Source: Azorinus chamasolen | Taxonomy: Eukaryota; Mollusca; Bivalvia; Cardiida; Solecurtidae | NCBI GenBank assembly: GCA_963576725.1 | Contig: OY755252.1 | Span: forward strand, 28,081,895 to 28,145,894 | Direction of reading: 5' to 3' | Length of the DNA stretch: 64,000 bases | Part shown: positions 29,810-41,814 of the stretch, piece after piece | Layout of the letters: the number at the start of each line of letters is the position of its first letter | How positions within the stretch are numbered: position 1 is the first letter of the stretch | Notes under the pieces: generated by a model | The model's database searches: none | Told to the model about the DNA's origin: nothing | Seen by the model: only the letters and a program-made list of their open reading frames with translations | Program-made: the position numbers and the translations under genes

Positions 29810-29925
29810 TAACTCAGAATCCGACAACAATGTATCGGACTTTTGTAAATACCACAGGAAGGGTATGGGACTTTCAGAAGCCGACGACCTTATGTCGAAC
29901 TACTGTTGTAAAAAGACACCATGCT
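29810..29925. repeat. two-copy hairpin motif in each unit
   Basis: CTCAGAATCCGACAACAATG...TATCGGACTTTTG is followed about 58 nt later by TTCAGAAGCCGACGACC...TATGTCGAACTACTG. Each copy can fold (TCCGA with TCGGA; CGAC with GTCG). It lies about 200 nt upstream of the tRNA-like segment. The left-edge copy near 28558-28660 keeps a more symmetric second hairpin (AATCCGACGACC). Confidence 0.6.
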
Positions 29926-30106
29926 GTTTGAACAAAGACGTTTGGATTGACAGTAGGTCATTGGTAAAATCTATTCATTTTATACTTGGAGATTTCATGA
30001 AAAATGGGTCTGTATAATTTGCATATTAAGTATGTACGTTCACTAGTCGTTGTTGCTTTTCACACCTTTGTAGCGTTTAAATAGAACCATGTAACACTTA
30101 TATATT

Positions 30107-30183
30107 GGGACCCAAGCGGTGGCCGAGGGGAAAGAGCTGCGTCTATGAATCTCTAGGTCCTTGGTTCGAATCCCGTCAAAACC
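30107..30183 (+). ncRNA. tRNA-Ser/Leu-like segment, one per array unit
   Basis: TGGCCGAGGGG (A box, fits TRGYNNARNNG) is followed 39 nt downstream by GGTTCGAATCC (perfect B box). The leader is GGGACCCAAGCGG and the trailer CCGTCAAAACC. Acceptor, anticodon and T stems do not pair properly, so a functional tRNA is unlikely; a SINE head or tRNA pseudogene with an intact internal Pol III promoter fits better. T-rich runs that could stop Pol III begin about 35 nt after the B box. Other copies: 32278, 34446, 36614, 38790, 40958, 43133, 45300, 47474, 49649 and 51825 (77 nt each). Confidence 0.5.
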
Positions 30184-30777
30184 AAATGCAAATAGAAAAA
30201 AGATTCTAATATATTTTTTATTCTTTATCTTTTTTTGATATTCTTTTCTCTAAATACATTTTAAAGCAAACAAACTAGAAAACATAAGCATGCTTCTTGA
30301 AACTTGTTATGGACTTTTTAAAGCATTATGCTATATTAACATACAGTCCTGGCGTCAATAGTATGCATTTCGATGAAACGTAAAGGCAGGATCCAGACTT
30401 TGTGCTAGGACAACTATGAATTCGAAAGTACCATGTTCAATTTAAAATTGTCACCTGCTCATTAATTTGTGTATTGCATATATAACTATTTATATTCAAT
30501 TAGTCTATGCTTTGCATAGTTTTATTTTAAAATTGTCAAACATCTAGGATCCTGATCACAGACCGACACACACAATGTACAACTGGCAATTAGGTCACGA
30601 TAACCTGCATAATATTTGAAAACTTAGTTTGTTTCAAAAGGAATTACTGCACAGTTCAAACTGACTATAAAAAATTCCCTGAGAATTTGAACAATAATTA
30701 CATCAACAAAAACAATAGTTTAAAAAAGTACATGTATATAGACACAGAGCGCAAATGGAACGGATCCATGTAAGAAA

Positions 30778-31009
30778 CTTGATTCCTGTTCTATGTTTAT
30801 TCTAAATTTCAATACCTACTGAATATTCATGAACAAAATAGTTACAGTGAAACATGAAAAGTGGAAATTAGTAGCCATTTAAGAAAGGAATGAAGAAGAT
30901 CTTTCAAATTCCATTAGCCAACAGAGCAGACCCTGATCAGACGACTTCTATAGGAGTCATCAGATCTGGGTCTTCTCTGTTTACAAACGCGTGGAAGGAA
31001 AGGGTTAAG
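30778..31009 (+). mobile_element. MITE family A spanning each unit junction
   Basis: CTTGATTCCTGTTCTATG, arm TACTGAATATTCATGAACAA, core GACCCTGATCAGACGACTTC / GGAGTCATCAGATCTGGGTC at about 30918-30990, end GGAAGGAAAGGGTTAA. The left terminus has lost TTAACCC. Each unit boundary contains one such copy, and both array edges lie in relatives of it. Confidence 0.85.
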
Positions 31010-33126
31010 TGTTCTAGCACCCAGTCTCTCTACCAGTTTGTACAGCTGAATAAGTCAGTTTGGAAACATTTTTGCAACTTTAGATTAAACAGACATGGCA
31101 GCAAATAGTGAAAACCCTTCAAACGGGCGCATTAAGGAGGTGTTTGATCTGGGTCTGCACTATTTGCATAAGTGTGTTTGTCAAAATACCTAGGGTAATT
31201 AGGGTATCACTTGTAAATCTCTGAAATACATTCAAAAGTATAGATTTGTCACCTTTTACAATACAGTAAACCCCCTCTTAACCCGACTTCTAGTAGATAA
31301 GAATTTAGAAACGTTTTAGGCAGGTGGCTGCTTAATGCAGGGTGAAAGTCATGCCGAGGAGCTTTCTGCATTATTTTCATCCTGCATTAAGCTGCCACCT
31401 GTCTCCAAGACTGATATTTATACTGAATTTAAAGTCTGGTTTAGAAGGGTTTTACCGTACATGTATTTTTGAAATTCTATTTCTTTCAAACCAGATCTTA
31501 GCAACAACGTCGCACGACCATTGATAAAATTCATCAGGAAACATTGTAATGTCGCAATGGAATCGAATTTCTGCATTTGAATTTTGATCTACCCTAGAAA
31601 TAGTGCCATTGATGTTCGATATTTCATAGTAGTTCACAAAATGTTGATAGTGTATCGAAATATCAACCGTGGCTGTAATAATCAAATAATTCTTTTCGGT
31701 TATGTGTCCATTACATGTACCTCCAACAATTCTATACTGTTCTGCAAAAATCTAACAATTATGTTACTTTGGTCTACCTAACTATTACAACGGTGAAATG
31801 GGCTGTTCCAAAATTCAAACAGGTCAAGCTAAAATGAGCTTATGGTTATAGGGACTTTTCCAAACAATAGTGTAACACGACAAACCGTGCAGATCCTGAT
31901 TAGAGGGCTTCTCTACGAGCCTTCTTACCTGGGTCTCCTCTGTTTGCAAAGGGCATAAGTGACTAGGCAAAAAGGGCATTTAACTCAGAATCCGACAACA
32001 ATGTATCGGACTTTTGTAAATACCACAGGAAGGGTATGGGACTTTCAGAAGCCGACGACCTTATGTCGAACTACTGTTGTAAAAAGACACCATGCTGTTT
32101 GAACAAAGACGTTTGGATTGACAGTAGGTCATTGGTAAAATCTATTCATTTTATACTTGGAGATTTCATGAAAAATGGGTCTGTATAATTTGCATATTAA
32201 GTATGTACGTTCACTAGTCGTTGTTGCTTTTCACACCTTTGTAGCGTTTAAATAGAACCATGTAACACTTATATATTGGGACCCAAGCGGTGGCCGAGGG
32301 GAAAGAGCTGCGTCTATGAATCTCTAGGTCCTTGGTTCGAATTCCGTCAAAACCAAATGCAAATAGAAAAAAGATTCTAATATATTTTTTATTCTTTATC
32401 TTTTTTGATATTCTTTTCTCTAAATACATTTTAAAGCAAACAAACTAGAAAACATAAGCATGCCTCTTGAACCTTGTTATGGACTTTTTAAAGCATTATG
32501 CTATATTAACATACAGTCCTGGTGTGAATAGTATGCATTTCGATGAAACGTAAAGGCAGGATCCAGACTTTGTGCTAGGACAACTATGAATTCGAAAGTA
32601 CCATGTTCAATTTAGAATTGTCTAATTAATTTGTGTATTGCATATATAACTATTTATATTCAACTAGTCTATGCTTTGCATAGTTTTATTTTAAAATTGT
32701 CAAACATCTAGGATCCTGATCACAGACCGACACACACAATGTACAACTGGCAATTAGGTCACGATAACCTGCATAATATTTGAAAACTTAGTTTGTTTCA
32801 AAAGGAATTACTGCACAGTTCAAACTGACTATAAAAATTCCCTGAGAATTTGAACAATAATTACATCAACAAAAACAATAGTTTAAAAAAGTACATGTAT
32901 ATAGACACAGAGCGCAAATGGAACGGATCCATGTAAGAAACTTGATTCCTGTTCTATGTTTATTCTAAATTTCAATACCTACTGAATATTCATGAACAAA
33001 ATAGTTACAGTGAAACATGAAAAGTGGAAATTAGTAGCCATTTAAGAAAGGAATGAAGAAAATCTTTCAAATTCTATTAGCCAACAGAGCAGACCCTGAT
33101 CAGACGACTTCTATAGGAGTCATCAG
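30964..33126. repeat. array unit 2 (2163 bp)
   Basis: Exon-like 31456-31741; tRNA-like 32278-32354 with the B box changed to GGTTCGAATTC. Lacks the 8 nt CACCTGCT after AATTGT (short allele, shared with units 3, 5 and 7). Lacks one CTCT of the CTCTCCTCTC stretch. Confidence 0.95.
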
Positions 33127-35294
33127 ATCTGGGTCTTCTCTGTTTACAAACGCGTGGAAGGAAAGGGTTAAGTGTTCTAGCACCCAGTCTCTCCTCTCTA
33201 CCAGTTTGTACAGCTGAATAAGTCAGTTTGGAAACATTTTTGCAACTTTAGATTAAACAGACATGGCAGCAAATAGTGAAAACCCTTCAAACGGGCCCAT
33301 TAAGGAGGTGTTTGATCTGGGTCTGCACTATTTGCATAAGTGTGTTTGTAAAAATACCTAGGGTAATTAGGGTATCACTTGTAAATCTCTGAAATACATT
33401 CAAAAGTATAGATTTGTCACCTTTTACAATACAGTAAACCCCCTCTTAACCCGACTTCTAGTAGATAAGAATTTAGAAACTTTTTAGGCAGGTGGCTGCT
33501 TAATGCAGGGAGGAAGTCATGCCGAGGAGCTTTCTGCATTATTTTCATCCTGCATTAAGCTGCCACCTGTCTCCAAGACTGATATTTATACTGAATTTAA
33601 AGTCTGGTTTAGAAGGGTTTTACCGTACATGTATTTTTGAAATTCTATTTCTTTCAAACCAGATCTTAGCAACAACGTCGCACGACCATTGATAAAATTC
33701 ATCAGGAAACATTGTAATGTCGCAATGGAATCGAATTTCTGCATTTGAATTTTGATCTACCCTAGAAATAGTACCATTGATGTTCGATATTTCATAGTAG
33801 TTCACAAAATGTTGATAGTGTATCGAAATATCAACCGTGGCTGTAATAATCAAATAATTATTTTCGGTTATGTGTCCATTACATGTACCTCCAACAATTC
33901 TATACTGTTCTGCAAAAATCTAACAATTATGTTACTTTGGTCTACCTAACTATTACAACGGTGAAATGGGCTGTTCCAAAATTCAAACAGGTCAAGCTAA
34001 AATGAGCTTATGGTTATAGGGACTTTTCCAAACAATAGTGTAACACGACAAACCGTGCAGATCCTGATTAGAGGGCTTCTCTACGAGCCTTCTTACCTGG
34101 GTCTCCTCTGTTTGCAAAGGGCATAAGTGACTAGGCAAAAAGGGCATTTAACTCAGAATCCGACAACAATGTATCGGACTTTTGTAAATACCACAGGAAG
34201 GGTATGGGACTTTCAGAAGCCGACGACCTTATGTCGAACTACTGTTGTAAAAAGACACCATGCTGTTTGAACAAAGACGTTTGGATTGACAGTAGGTCAT
34301 TGGTAAAATCTATTCATTTTATACTTGGAGATTTCATGAAAAATGGGTCTGTATAATTTGCATATTAAGTATGTACGTTCACTAGTCGTTGTTGCTTTTC
34401 ACACCTTTGTAGCGTTTAAATAGAACCATGTAACACTTATATATTGGGACCCAAGCGGTGGCCGAGGGGAAAGAGCTGCGTCTATGAATCTCTAGGTCCT
34501 TGGTTCGAATTCCGTCAAAACCAAATGCAAATAGAAAAAAGATTCTAATATATTTTTTATTCTTTATCTTTTTTGATATTCTTTTCTCTAAATACATTTT
34601 AAAGCAAACAAACTAGAAAACATAAGCATGCCTCTTGAACCTTGTTATGGACTTTTTAAAGCATTATGCTATATTAACATACAGTCCTGGTGTGAATAGT
34701 ATGCATTTCGATGAAACGTAAAGGCAGGATCCAGACTTTGTGCTAGGACAACTATGAATTCGAAAGTACCATGTTCAATTTAGAATTGTCTAATTAATTT
34801 GTGTATTGCATATATAACTATTTATATTCAACTAGTCTATGCTTTGCATAGTTTTATTTTAAAATTGTCAAACATCTAGGATCCTGATCACAGACCGACA
34901 CACACAATGTACAACTGGCAATTAGGTCACGATAACCTGCATAATATTTGAAAACTTAGTTTGTTTCAAAAGGAATTACTGCACAGTTCAAACTGACTAT
35001 AAAAAATCCCTGAGAATTTGAACAATAATTACATCAACAAAAACAATAGTTTAAAAAAGTACATGTATATAGACACAGAGCGCAAATGGAACGGATCCAT
35101 GTAAGAAACTTGATTCCTGTTCTATGTTTATTCTAAATTTCAATACCTACTGAATATTCATGAACAAAATAGTTACAGTGAAACATGAAAAGTGGAAATT
35201 AGTAGCCATTTAAGAAAGGAATGAAGAAAATCTTTCAAATTCTATTAGCCAACAGAGCAGACCCTGATCAGACGACTTCTATAGGAGTCATCAG
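33127..35294. repeat. array unit 3 (2168 bp)
   Basis: Exon-like 33624-33909; tRNA-like 34446-34522, again with GGTTCGAATTC. The F core reads GCAGGGAGGAAGTC, shared with units 4 and 11. Short allele at AATTGTCTAATT. Confidence 0.95.
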
Positions 35295-37470
35295 ATCTGG
35301 GTCTTCTCTGTTTACAAACGCGTGGAAGGAAAGGGTTAAGTGTTCTAGCACCCAGTCTCTCCTCTCTACCAGTTTGTACAGCTGAATAAGTCAGTTTGGA
35401 AACATTTTTGCAACTTTAGATTAAACAGACATGGCAGCAAATAGTGAAAACCCTTCAAACGGGCCCATTAAGGAGGTGTTTGATCTGGGTCTGCACTATT
35501 TGCATAAGTGTGTTTGTAAAAATACCTAGGGTAATTAGGGTATCACTTGTAAATCTCTGAAATACATTCAAAAGTATAGATTTGTCACCTTTTACAATAC
35601 AGTAAACCCCCTCTTAACCCGACTTCTAGTAGATAAGAATTTAGAAACTTTTTAGGCAGGTGGCTGCTTAATGCAGGGAGGAAGTCATGCCGAGGAGCTT
35701 TCTGCATTATTTTCATCCTGCATTAAGCTGCCACCTGTCTCCAAGACTGATATTTATACTGAATTTAAAGTCTGGTTTAGAAGGGTTTTACCGTACATGT
35801 ATTTTTGAAATTCTATTTCTTTCAAACCAGATCTTAGCAACAACGTCGCACGACCATTGATAAAATTCATCAGGAAACATTGTAATGTCGCAATGGAATC
35901 GAATTTCTGCATTTGAATTTTGATCTACCCTAGAAATAGTACCATTGATGTTCGATATTTCATAGTAGTTCACAAAATGTTGATAGTGTATCGAAATATC
36001 AACCGTGGCTGTAATAATCAAATAATTCTTTTCGGTTATGTGTCCATTACATGTACCTCCAACAATTCTATACTGTTCTGCAAAAATCTAACAATTATGT
36101 TACTTTGGTCTACCTAACTATTACAACGGTGAAATGGGCTGTTCCAAAATTCAAACAGGTCAAGCTAAAATGAGCTTATGGTTATAGGGACTTTTCCAAA
36201 CAATAGTGTAACACGACAAACCGTGCAGATCCTGATTAGAGGGCTTCTCTACGAGCCTTCTTACCTGGGTCTCCTCTGTTTGCAAAGGGCATAAGTGACT
36301 AGGCAAAAAGGGCATTTAACTCAGGATCCGACAACAATGTATCGGACTTTTGTAAATACCACAGGAAGGGTATGGGACTTTCAGAAGCCGACGACCTTAT
36401 GTCGAACTACTGTTGTAAAAAGACACCATGCTGTTTGAACAAAGACGTTTGGATTGACAGTAGGTCATTGGTAAAATCTATTCATTTTATACTTGGAGAT
36501 TTCATGAAAAATGGGTCTGTATAATTTGCATATTAAGTATGTACGTTCACTAGTCGTTGTTGCTTTTCACACCTTTGTAGCGTTTAAATAGAACCATGTA
36601 ACACTTATATATTGGGACCCAAGCGGTGGCCGAGGGGAAAGAGCTGCGTCTATGAATCTCTAGGTCCTTGGTTCGAATCCCGTCAAAACCAAATGCAAAT
36701 AGAAAAAAGATTCTAATATATTTTTTATTCTTTATCTTTTTTTGATATTCTTTTCTCTAAATACATTTTAAAGCAAACAAACTAGAAAACATAAGCATGC
36801 TTCTTGAAACTTGTTATGGACTTTTTAAAGCATTATGCTATATTAACATACAGTCCTGGTGTCAATAGTATGCATTTCGATGAAACGTAAAGGCAGGATC
36901 CAGACTTTGTGCTAGGACAACTATGAATTCGAAAGTACCATGTTCAATTTAAAATTGTCACCTGCTCATTAATTTGTGTATTGCAAATATAACTATTTAT
37001 ATTCAATTAGTCTATGCTTTGCATAGTTTTATTTTAAAATTGTCAAACATCTAGGATCCTGATCACAGACCGACACACACAATGTACAACTGGCAATTAG
37101 GTCACGATAACCTGCATAATATTTGAAAACTTAGCTTGTTTCAAAAGGAATTACTGCACAGTTCAAACTGACTATAAAAAATTCCCTGAGAATTTGAACA
37201 ATAATTACATCAACAAAAACAATAGTTTAAAAAAGTACATGTATATAGACACAGAGCGCAAATGGAACGGATCCATGTAAGAAACTTGATTCCTGTTCTA
37301 TGTTTATTCTAAATTTCAATACCTACTGAATATTCATGAACAAAATAGTTACAGTGAAACATGAAAAGTGGAAATTAGTAGCCATTTAAGAAAGGAATGA
37401 AGAAGATCTTTCAAATTCCATTAGCCAACAGAGCAGACCCTGATCAGACGACTTCTATAGGAGTCATCAG
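35295..37470. repeat. array unit 4 (2176 bp)
   Basis: Exon-like 35792-36077; tRNA-like 36614-36690. Private with unit 6: ACTCAGGATCCGAC (36321) and ATTGCAAATATAAC (36980). Long allele CACCTGCT. Confidence 0.95.
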
Positions 37471-39638
37471 ATCTGGGTCTTCTCTGTTTACAAACGCGTG
37501 GAAGGAAAGGGTTAAGTGTTCTAGCACCCAGTCTCTCCTCTCTACCAGTTTGTACAGCTGAATAAGTCAGTTTGGAAACATTTTTGCAACTTTAGATTAA
37601 ACAGACATGGCAGCAAATAGTGAAAACCCTTCAAACGGGCCCATTAAGGAGGTGTTTGATCTGGGTCTGCACTATTTGCATAAGTGTGTTTGTCAAAATA
37701 CCTAGGGTAATTAGGGTATCACTTGTAAATCTCTGAAATACATTCAAAAGTATAGATTTGTCACCTTTTACAATACAGTAAACCCCCTCTTAACCCGACT
37801 TCTAGTAGATAAGAATTTAGAAACTTTTTAGGCAGGTGGCTGCTTAATGCAGGGTGAAAGTCATGCCGAGGAGCTTTCTGCATTATTTTCATCCTGCATT
37901 AAGCTGCCACCTGTCTCCAAGACTGATATTTATACTGAATTTAAAGTCTGGTTTAGAAGGGTTTTACCGTACATGTATTTTTGAAATTCTATTTCTTTCA
38001 AACCAGATCTTAGCAACAACGTCGCACGACCATTGATAAAATTCATCAGAAAACATTGTAATGTCGCAATGGAATCGAATTTCTGCATTTGAATTTTGAT
38101 CTACCCTAGAAATAGTACCATTGATGTTCGATATTTCATAGTAGTTCACAAAATGTTGATAGTGTATCGAAATATCAACCGTGGCTGTAATAATCAAATA
38201 ATTCTTTTCGGTTATGTGTCCATTACATGTACCTCCAACAATTCTATACTGTTCTGCAAAAATCTAACAATTATGTTACTTTGGTCTACCTAACTATTAC
38301 AACGGTGAAGTGGGCTGTTCCAAAATTCAAACAGGTCAAGCTAAAATGAGCTTATGGTTATAGGGACTTTTCCAAACAATAGTGTAACACGACAAACCGT
38401 GCAGATCCTGATTAGAGGGCTTCTCTACGAGCCTTCTTACCTGGGTCTCCTCTGTTTGCAAAGGGCATAAGTGACTAGGCAAAAAGGGCATTTAACTCAG
38501 AATCCGACAACAATGTATCGGACTTTTGTAAATACCACAGGAAGGGTATGGGACTTTCAGAAGCCGACGACCTTATGTCGAACTACTGTTGTAAAAAGAC
38601 ACCATGCTGTTTGAACAAAGACGTTTGGATTGACAGTAGGTCATTGGTAAAATCTATTCATTTTATACTTGGAGATTTCATGAAAAATGGGTCTGTATAA
38701 TTTGCATATTAAGTATGTACGTTCACTAGTCGTTGTTGCTTTTCACACCTTTGTAGCGTTTAAATAGAACCATGTAACACTTATATATTGGGACCCAAGC
38801 GGTGGCCGAGGGGAAAGAGCTGCGTCTATGAATCTCTAGGTCCTTGGTTCGAATCCCGTCAAAACCAAATGCAAATAGAAAAAAGATTCTAATATATTTT
38901 TTATTCTTTATCTTTTTTTATATTCTTTTCTCTAAATACATTTTAAAGCAAACAAACTAGAAAACATAAGCATGCCTCTTGAACCTTGTTATGGACTTTT
39001 TAAAGCATTATGCTATATTAACATACAGTCCTGGTGTGAATAGTATGCATTTCGATGAAACGTAAAGGCAGGATCCAGACTTTGTGCTAGGACAACTATG
39101 AATTCGAAAGTACCATGTTCAATTTAGAATTGTCTAATTAATTTGTGTATTGCATATATAACTATTTATATTCAACTAGTCTATGCTTTGCATAGTTTTA
39201 TTTTAAAATTGTCAAACATCTAGGATCCTGATCACAGACCGACACACACAATGTACAACTGGCAATTAGGTCACGATAACCTGCATACTATTTGAAAACT
39301 TAGTTTGTTTCAAAAGGAATTACTGCACAGTTCAAACTGACTATAAAAATTCCCTGAGAATTTGAACAATAATTACATCAACAAAAACAATAGTTTAAAA
39401 AAGTACATGTATATAGACACAGAGCGCAAATGGAACGGATCCATGTAAGAAACTTGATTCCTGTTCTATGTTTATTCTAAATTTCAATACCTACTGAATA
39501 TTCATGAACAAAATAGTTACAGTGAAACATGAAAAGTGGAAATTAGTAGCCATTTAAGAAAGGAATGAAGAAGATCTTTCAAATTCCATTAGCCAACAGA
39601 GCAGACCCTGATCAGACGACTTCTATAGGAGTCATCAG
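37471..39638. repeat. array unit 5 (2168 bp)
   Basis: Exon-like 37968-38253 with CATCAGAAAACATTG, shared with unit 7 (Ser for Pro in ITMFSDE); tRNA-like 38790-38866. GGTGAAGTGGGC at 38304 is private. Confidence 0.95.
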
Positions 39639-41814
39639 ATCTGGGTCTTCTCTGTTTACAAACGCGTGGAAGGAAAGGGTTAAGTGTTCTAGCACCCAGT
39701 CTCTCCTCTCTACCAGTTTGTACAGCTGAATAAGTCAGTTTGGAAACATTTTTGCAACTTTAGATTAAACAGACATGGCAGCAAATAGTGAAAACCCTTC
39801 AAACGGGCCCATTAAGGAGGTGTTTGATCTGGGTCTGCACTATTTGCATAAGTGTGTTTGTAAAAATACCTAGGGTAATTAGGGTATCACTTGTAAATCT
39901 CTGAAATACATTCAAAAGTATAGATTTGTCACCTTTTACAATACAGTAAACCCCCTCTTAACCCGACTTCTAGTAGATAAGAATTTAGAAACTTTTTAGG
40001 CAGGTGGCTGCTTAATGCAGGGTGAAAGTCATGCCGAGGAGCTTTCTGCATTATTTTCATCCTGCATTAAGCTGCCACCTGTCTCCAAGACTGATATTTA
40101 TACTGAATTTAAAGTCTGGTTTAGAAGGGTTTTACCGTACATGTATTTTTGAAATTCTATTTCTTTCAAACCAGATCTTAGCAACAACGTCGCACGACCA
40201 TTGATAAAATTCATCAGGAAACATTGTAATGTCGCAATGGAATCGAATTTCTGCATTTGAATTTTGATCTACCCTAGAAATAGTACCATTGATGTTCGAT
40301 ATTTCATAGTAGTTCACAAAATGTTGATAGTGTATCGAAATATCAACCGTGGCTGTAATAATCAAATAATTCTTTTCGGTTATGTGTCCATTACATGTAC
40401 CTCCAACAATTCTATACTGTTCTGCAAAAATCTAACAATTATGTTACTTTGGTCTACCTAACTATTACAACGGTGAAATGGGCTGTTCCAAAATTCAAAC
40501 AGGTCAAGCTAAAATGAGCTTATGGTTATAGGGACTTTTCCAAACAATAGTGTAACACGACAAACCGTGCAGATCCTGATTAGAGGGCTTCTCTACGAGC
40601 CTTCTTACCTGGGTCTCCTCTGTTTGCAAAGGGCATAAGTGACTAGGCAAAAAGGGCATTTAACTCAGGATCCGACAACAATGTATCGGACTTTTGTAAA
40701 TACCACAGGAAGGGTATGGGACTTTCAGAAGCCGACGACCTTATGTCGAACTACTGTTGTAAAAAGACACCATGCTGTTTGAACAAAGACGTTTGGATTG
40801 ACAGTAGGTCATTGGTAAAATCTATTCATTTTATACTTGGAGATTTCATGAAAAATGGGTCTGTATAATTTGCATATTAAGTATGTACGTTCACTAGTCG
40901 TTGTTGCTTTTCACACCTTTGTAGCGTTTAAATAGAACCATGTAACACTTATATATTGGGACCCAAGCGGTGGCCGAGGGGAAAGAGCTGCGTCTATGAA
41001 TCTCTAGGTCCTTGGTTCGAATCCCGTCAAAACCAAATGCAAATAGAAAAAAGATTCTAATATATTTTTTATTCTTTATCTTTTTTTGATATTCTTTTCT
41101 CTAAATACATTTTAAAGCAAACAAACTAGAAAACATAAGCATGCTTCTTGAAACTTGTTATGGACTTTTTAAAGCATTATGCTATATTAACATACAGTCC
41201 TGGTGTCAATAGTATGCATTTCGATGAAACGTAAAGGCAGGATCCAGACTTTGTGCTAGGACAACTATGAATTCGAAAGTACCATGTTCAATTTAAAATT
41301 GTCACCTGCTCATTAATTTGTGTATTGCAAATATAACTATTTATATTCAATTAGTCTATGCTTTGCATAGTTTTATTTTAAAATTGTCAAACATCTAGGA
41401 TCCTGATCACAGACCGACACACACAATGTACAACTGGCAATTAGGTCACGATAACCTGCATAATATTTGAAAACTTAGCTTGTTTCAAAAGGAATTACTG
41501 CACAGTTCAAACTGACTATAAAAAATTCCCTGAGAATTTGAACAATAATTACATCAACAAAAACAATAGTTTAAAAAAGTACATGTATATAGACACAGAG
41601 CGCAAATGGAACGGATCCATGTAAGAAACTTGATTCCTGTTCTATGTTTATTCTAAATTTCAATACCTACTGAATATTCATGAACAAAATAGTTACAGTG
41701 AAACATGAAAAGTGGAAATTAGTAGCCATTTAAGAAAGGAATGAAGAAGATCTTTCAAATTCCATTAGCCAACAGAGCAGACCCTGATCAGACGACTTCT
41801 ATAGGAGTCATCAG
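39639..41814. repeat. array unit 6 (2176 bp)
   Basis: Exon-like 40136-40421; tRNA-like 40958-41034. Matches unit 4 at its diagnostic sites, one dimer (4344 bp) downstream. Confidence 0.95.

Larger units (their letters stand above)
28789..30963. repeat. array unit 1 (2175 bp)
   Basis: F MITE 29092-29289; exon-like segment 29286-29571; tRNA-like 30107-30183. Unit-specific: GCCGAGAAGC in the F core (others GCCGAGGAGC), CTGGCGTCAATAG, and CATTAGGAAG-type change giving Leu for Phe in the exon (ITMLPDE). Confidence 0.95.

Noticed and set aside
30107..30183. Functional tRNA gene
   Set aside because: A and B boxes are good, but the acceptor, anticodon and T stems do not pair, so I call it tRNA-like only.
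32214..32429. 71-codon minus frames repeated in the array units
   Set aside because: They are the reverse complement of the tRNA-like segment and adjacent AT-rich spacer, not a protein.
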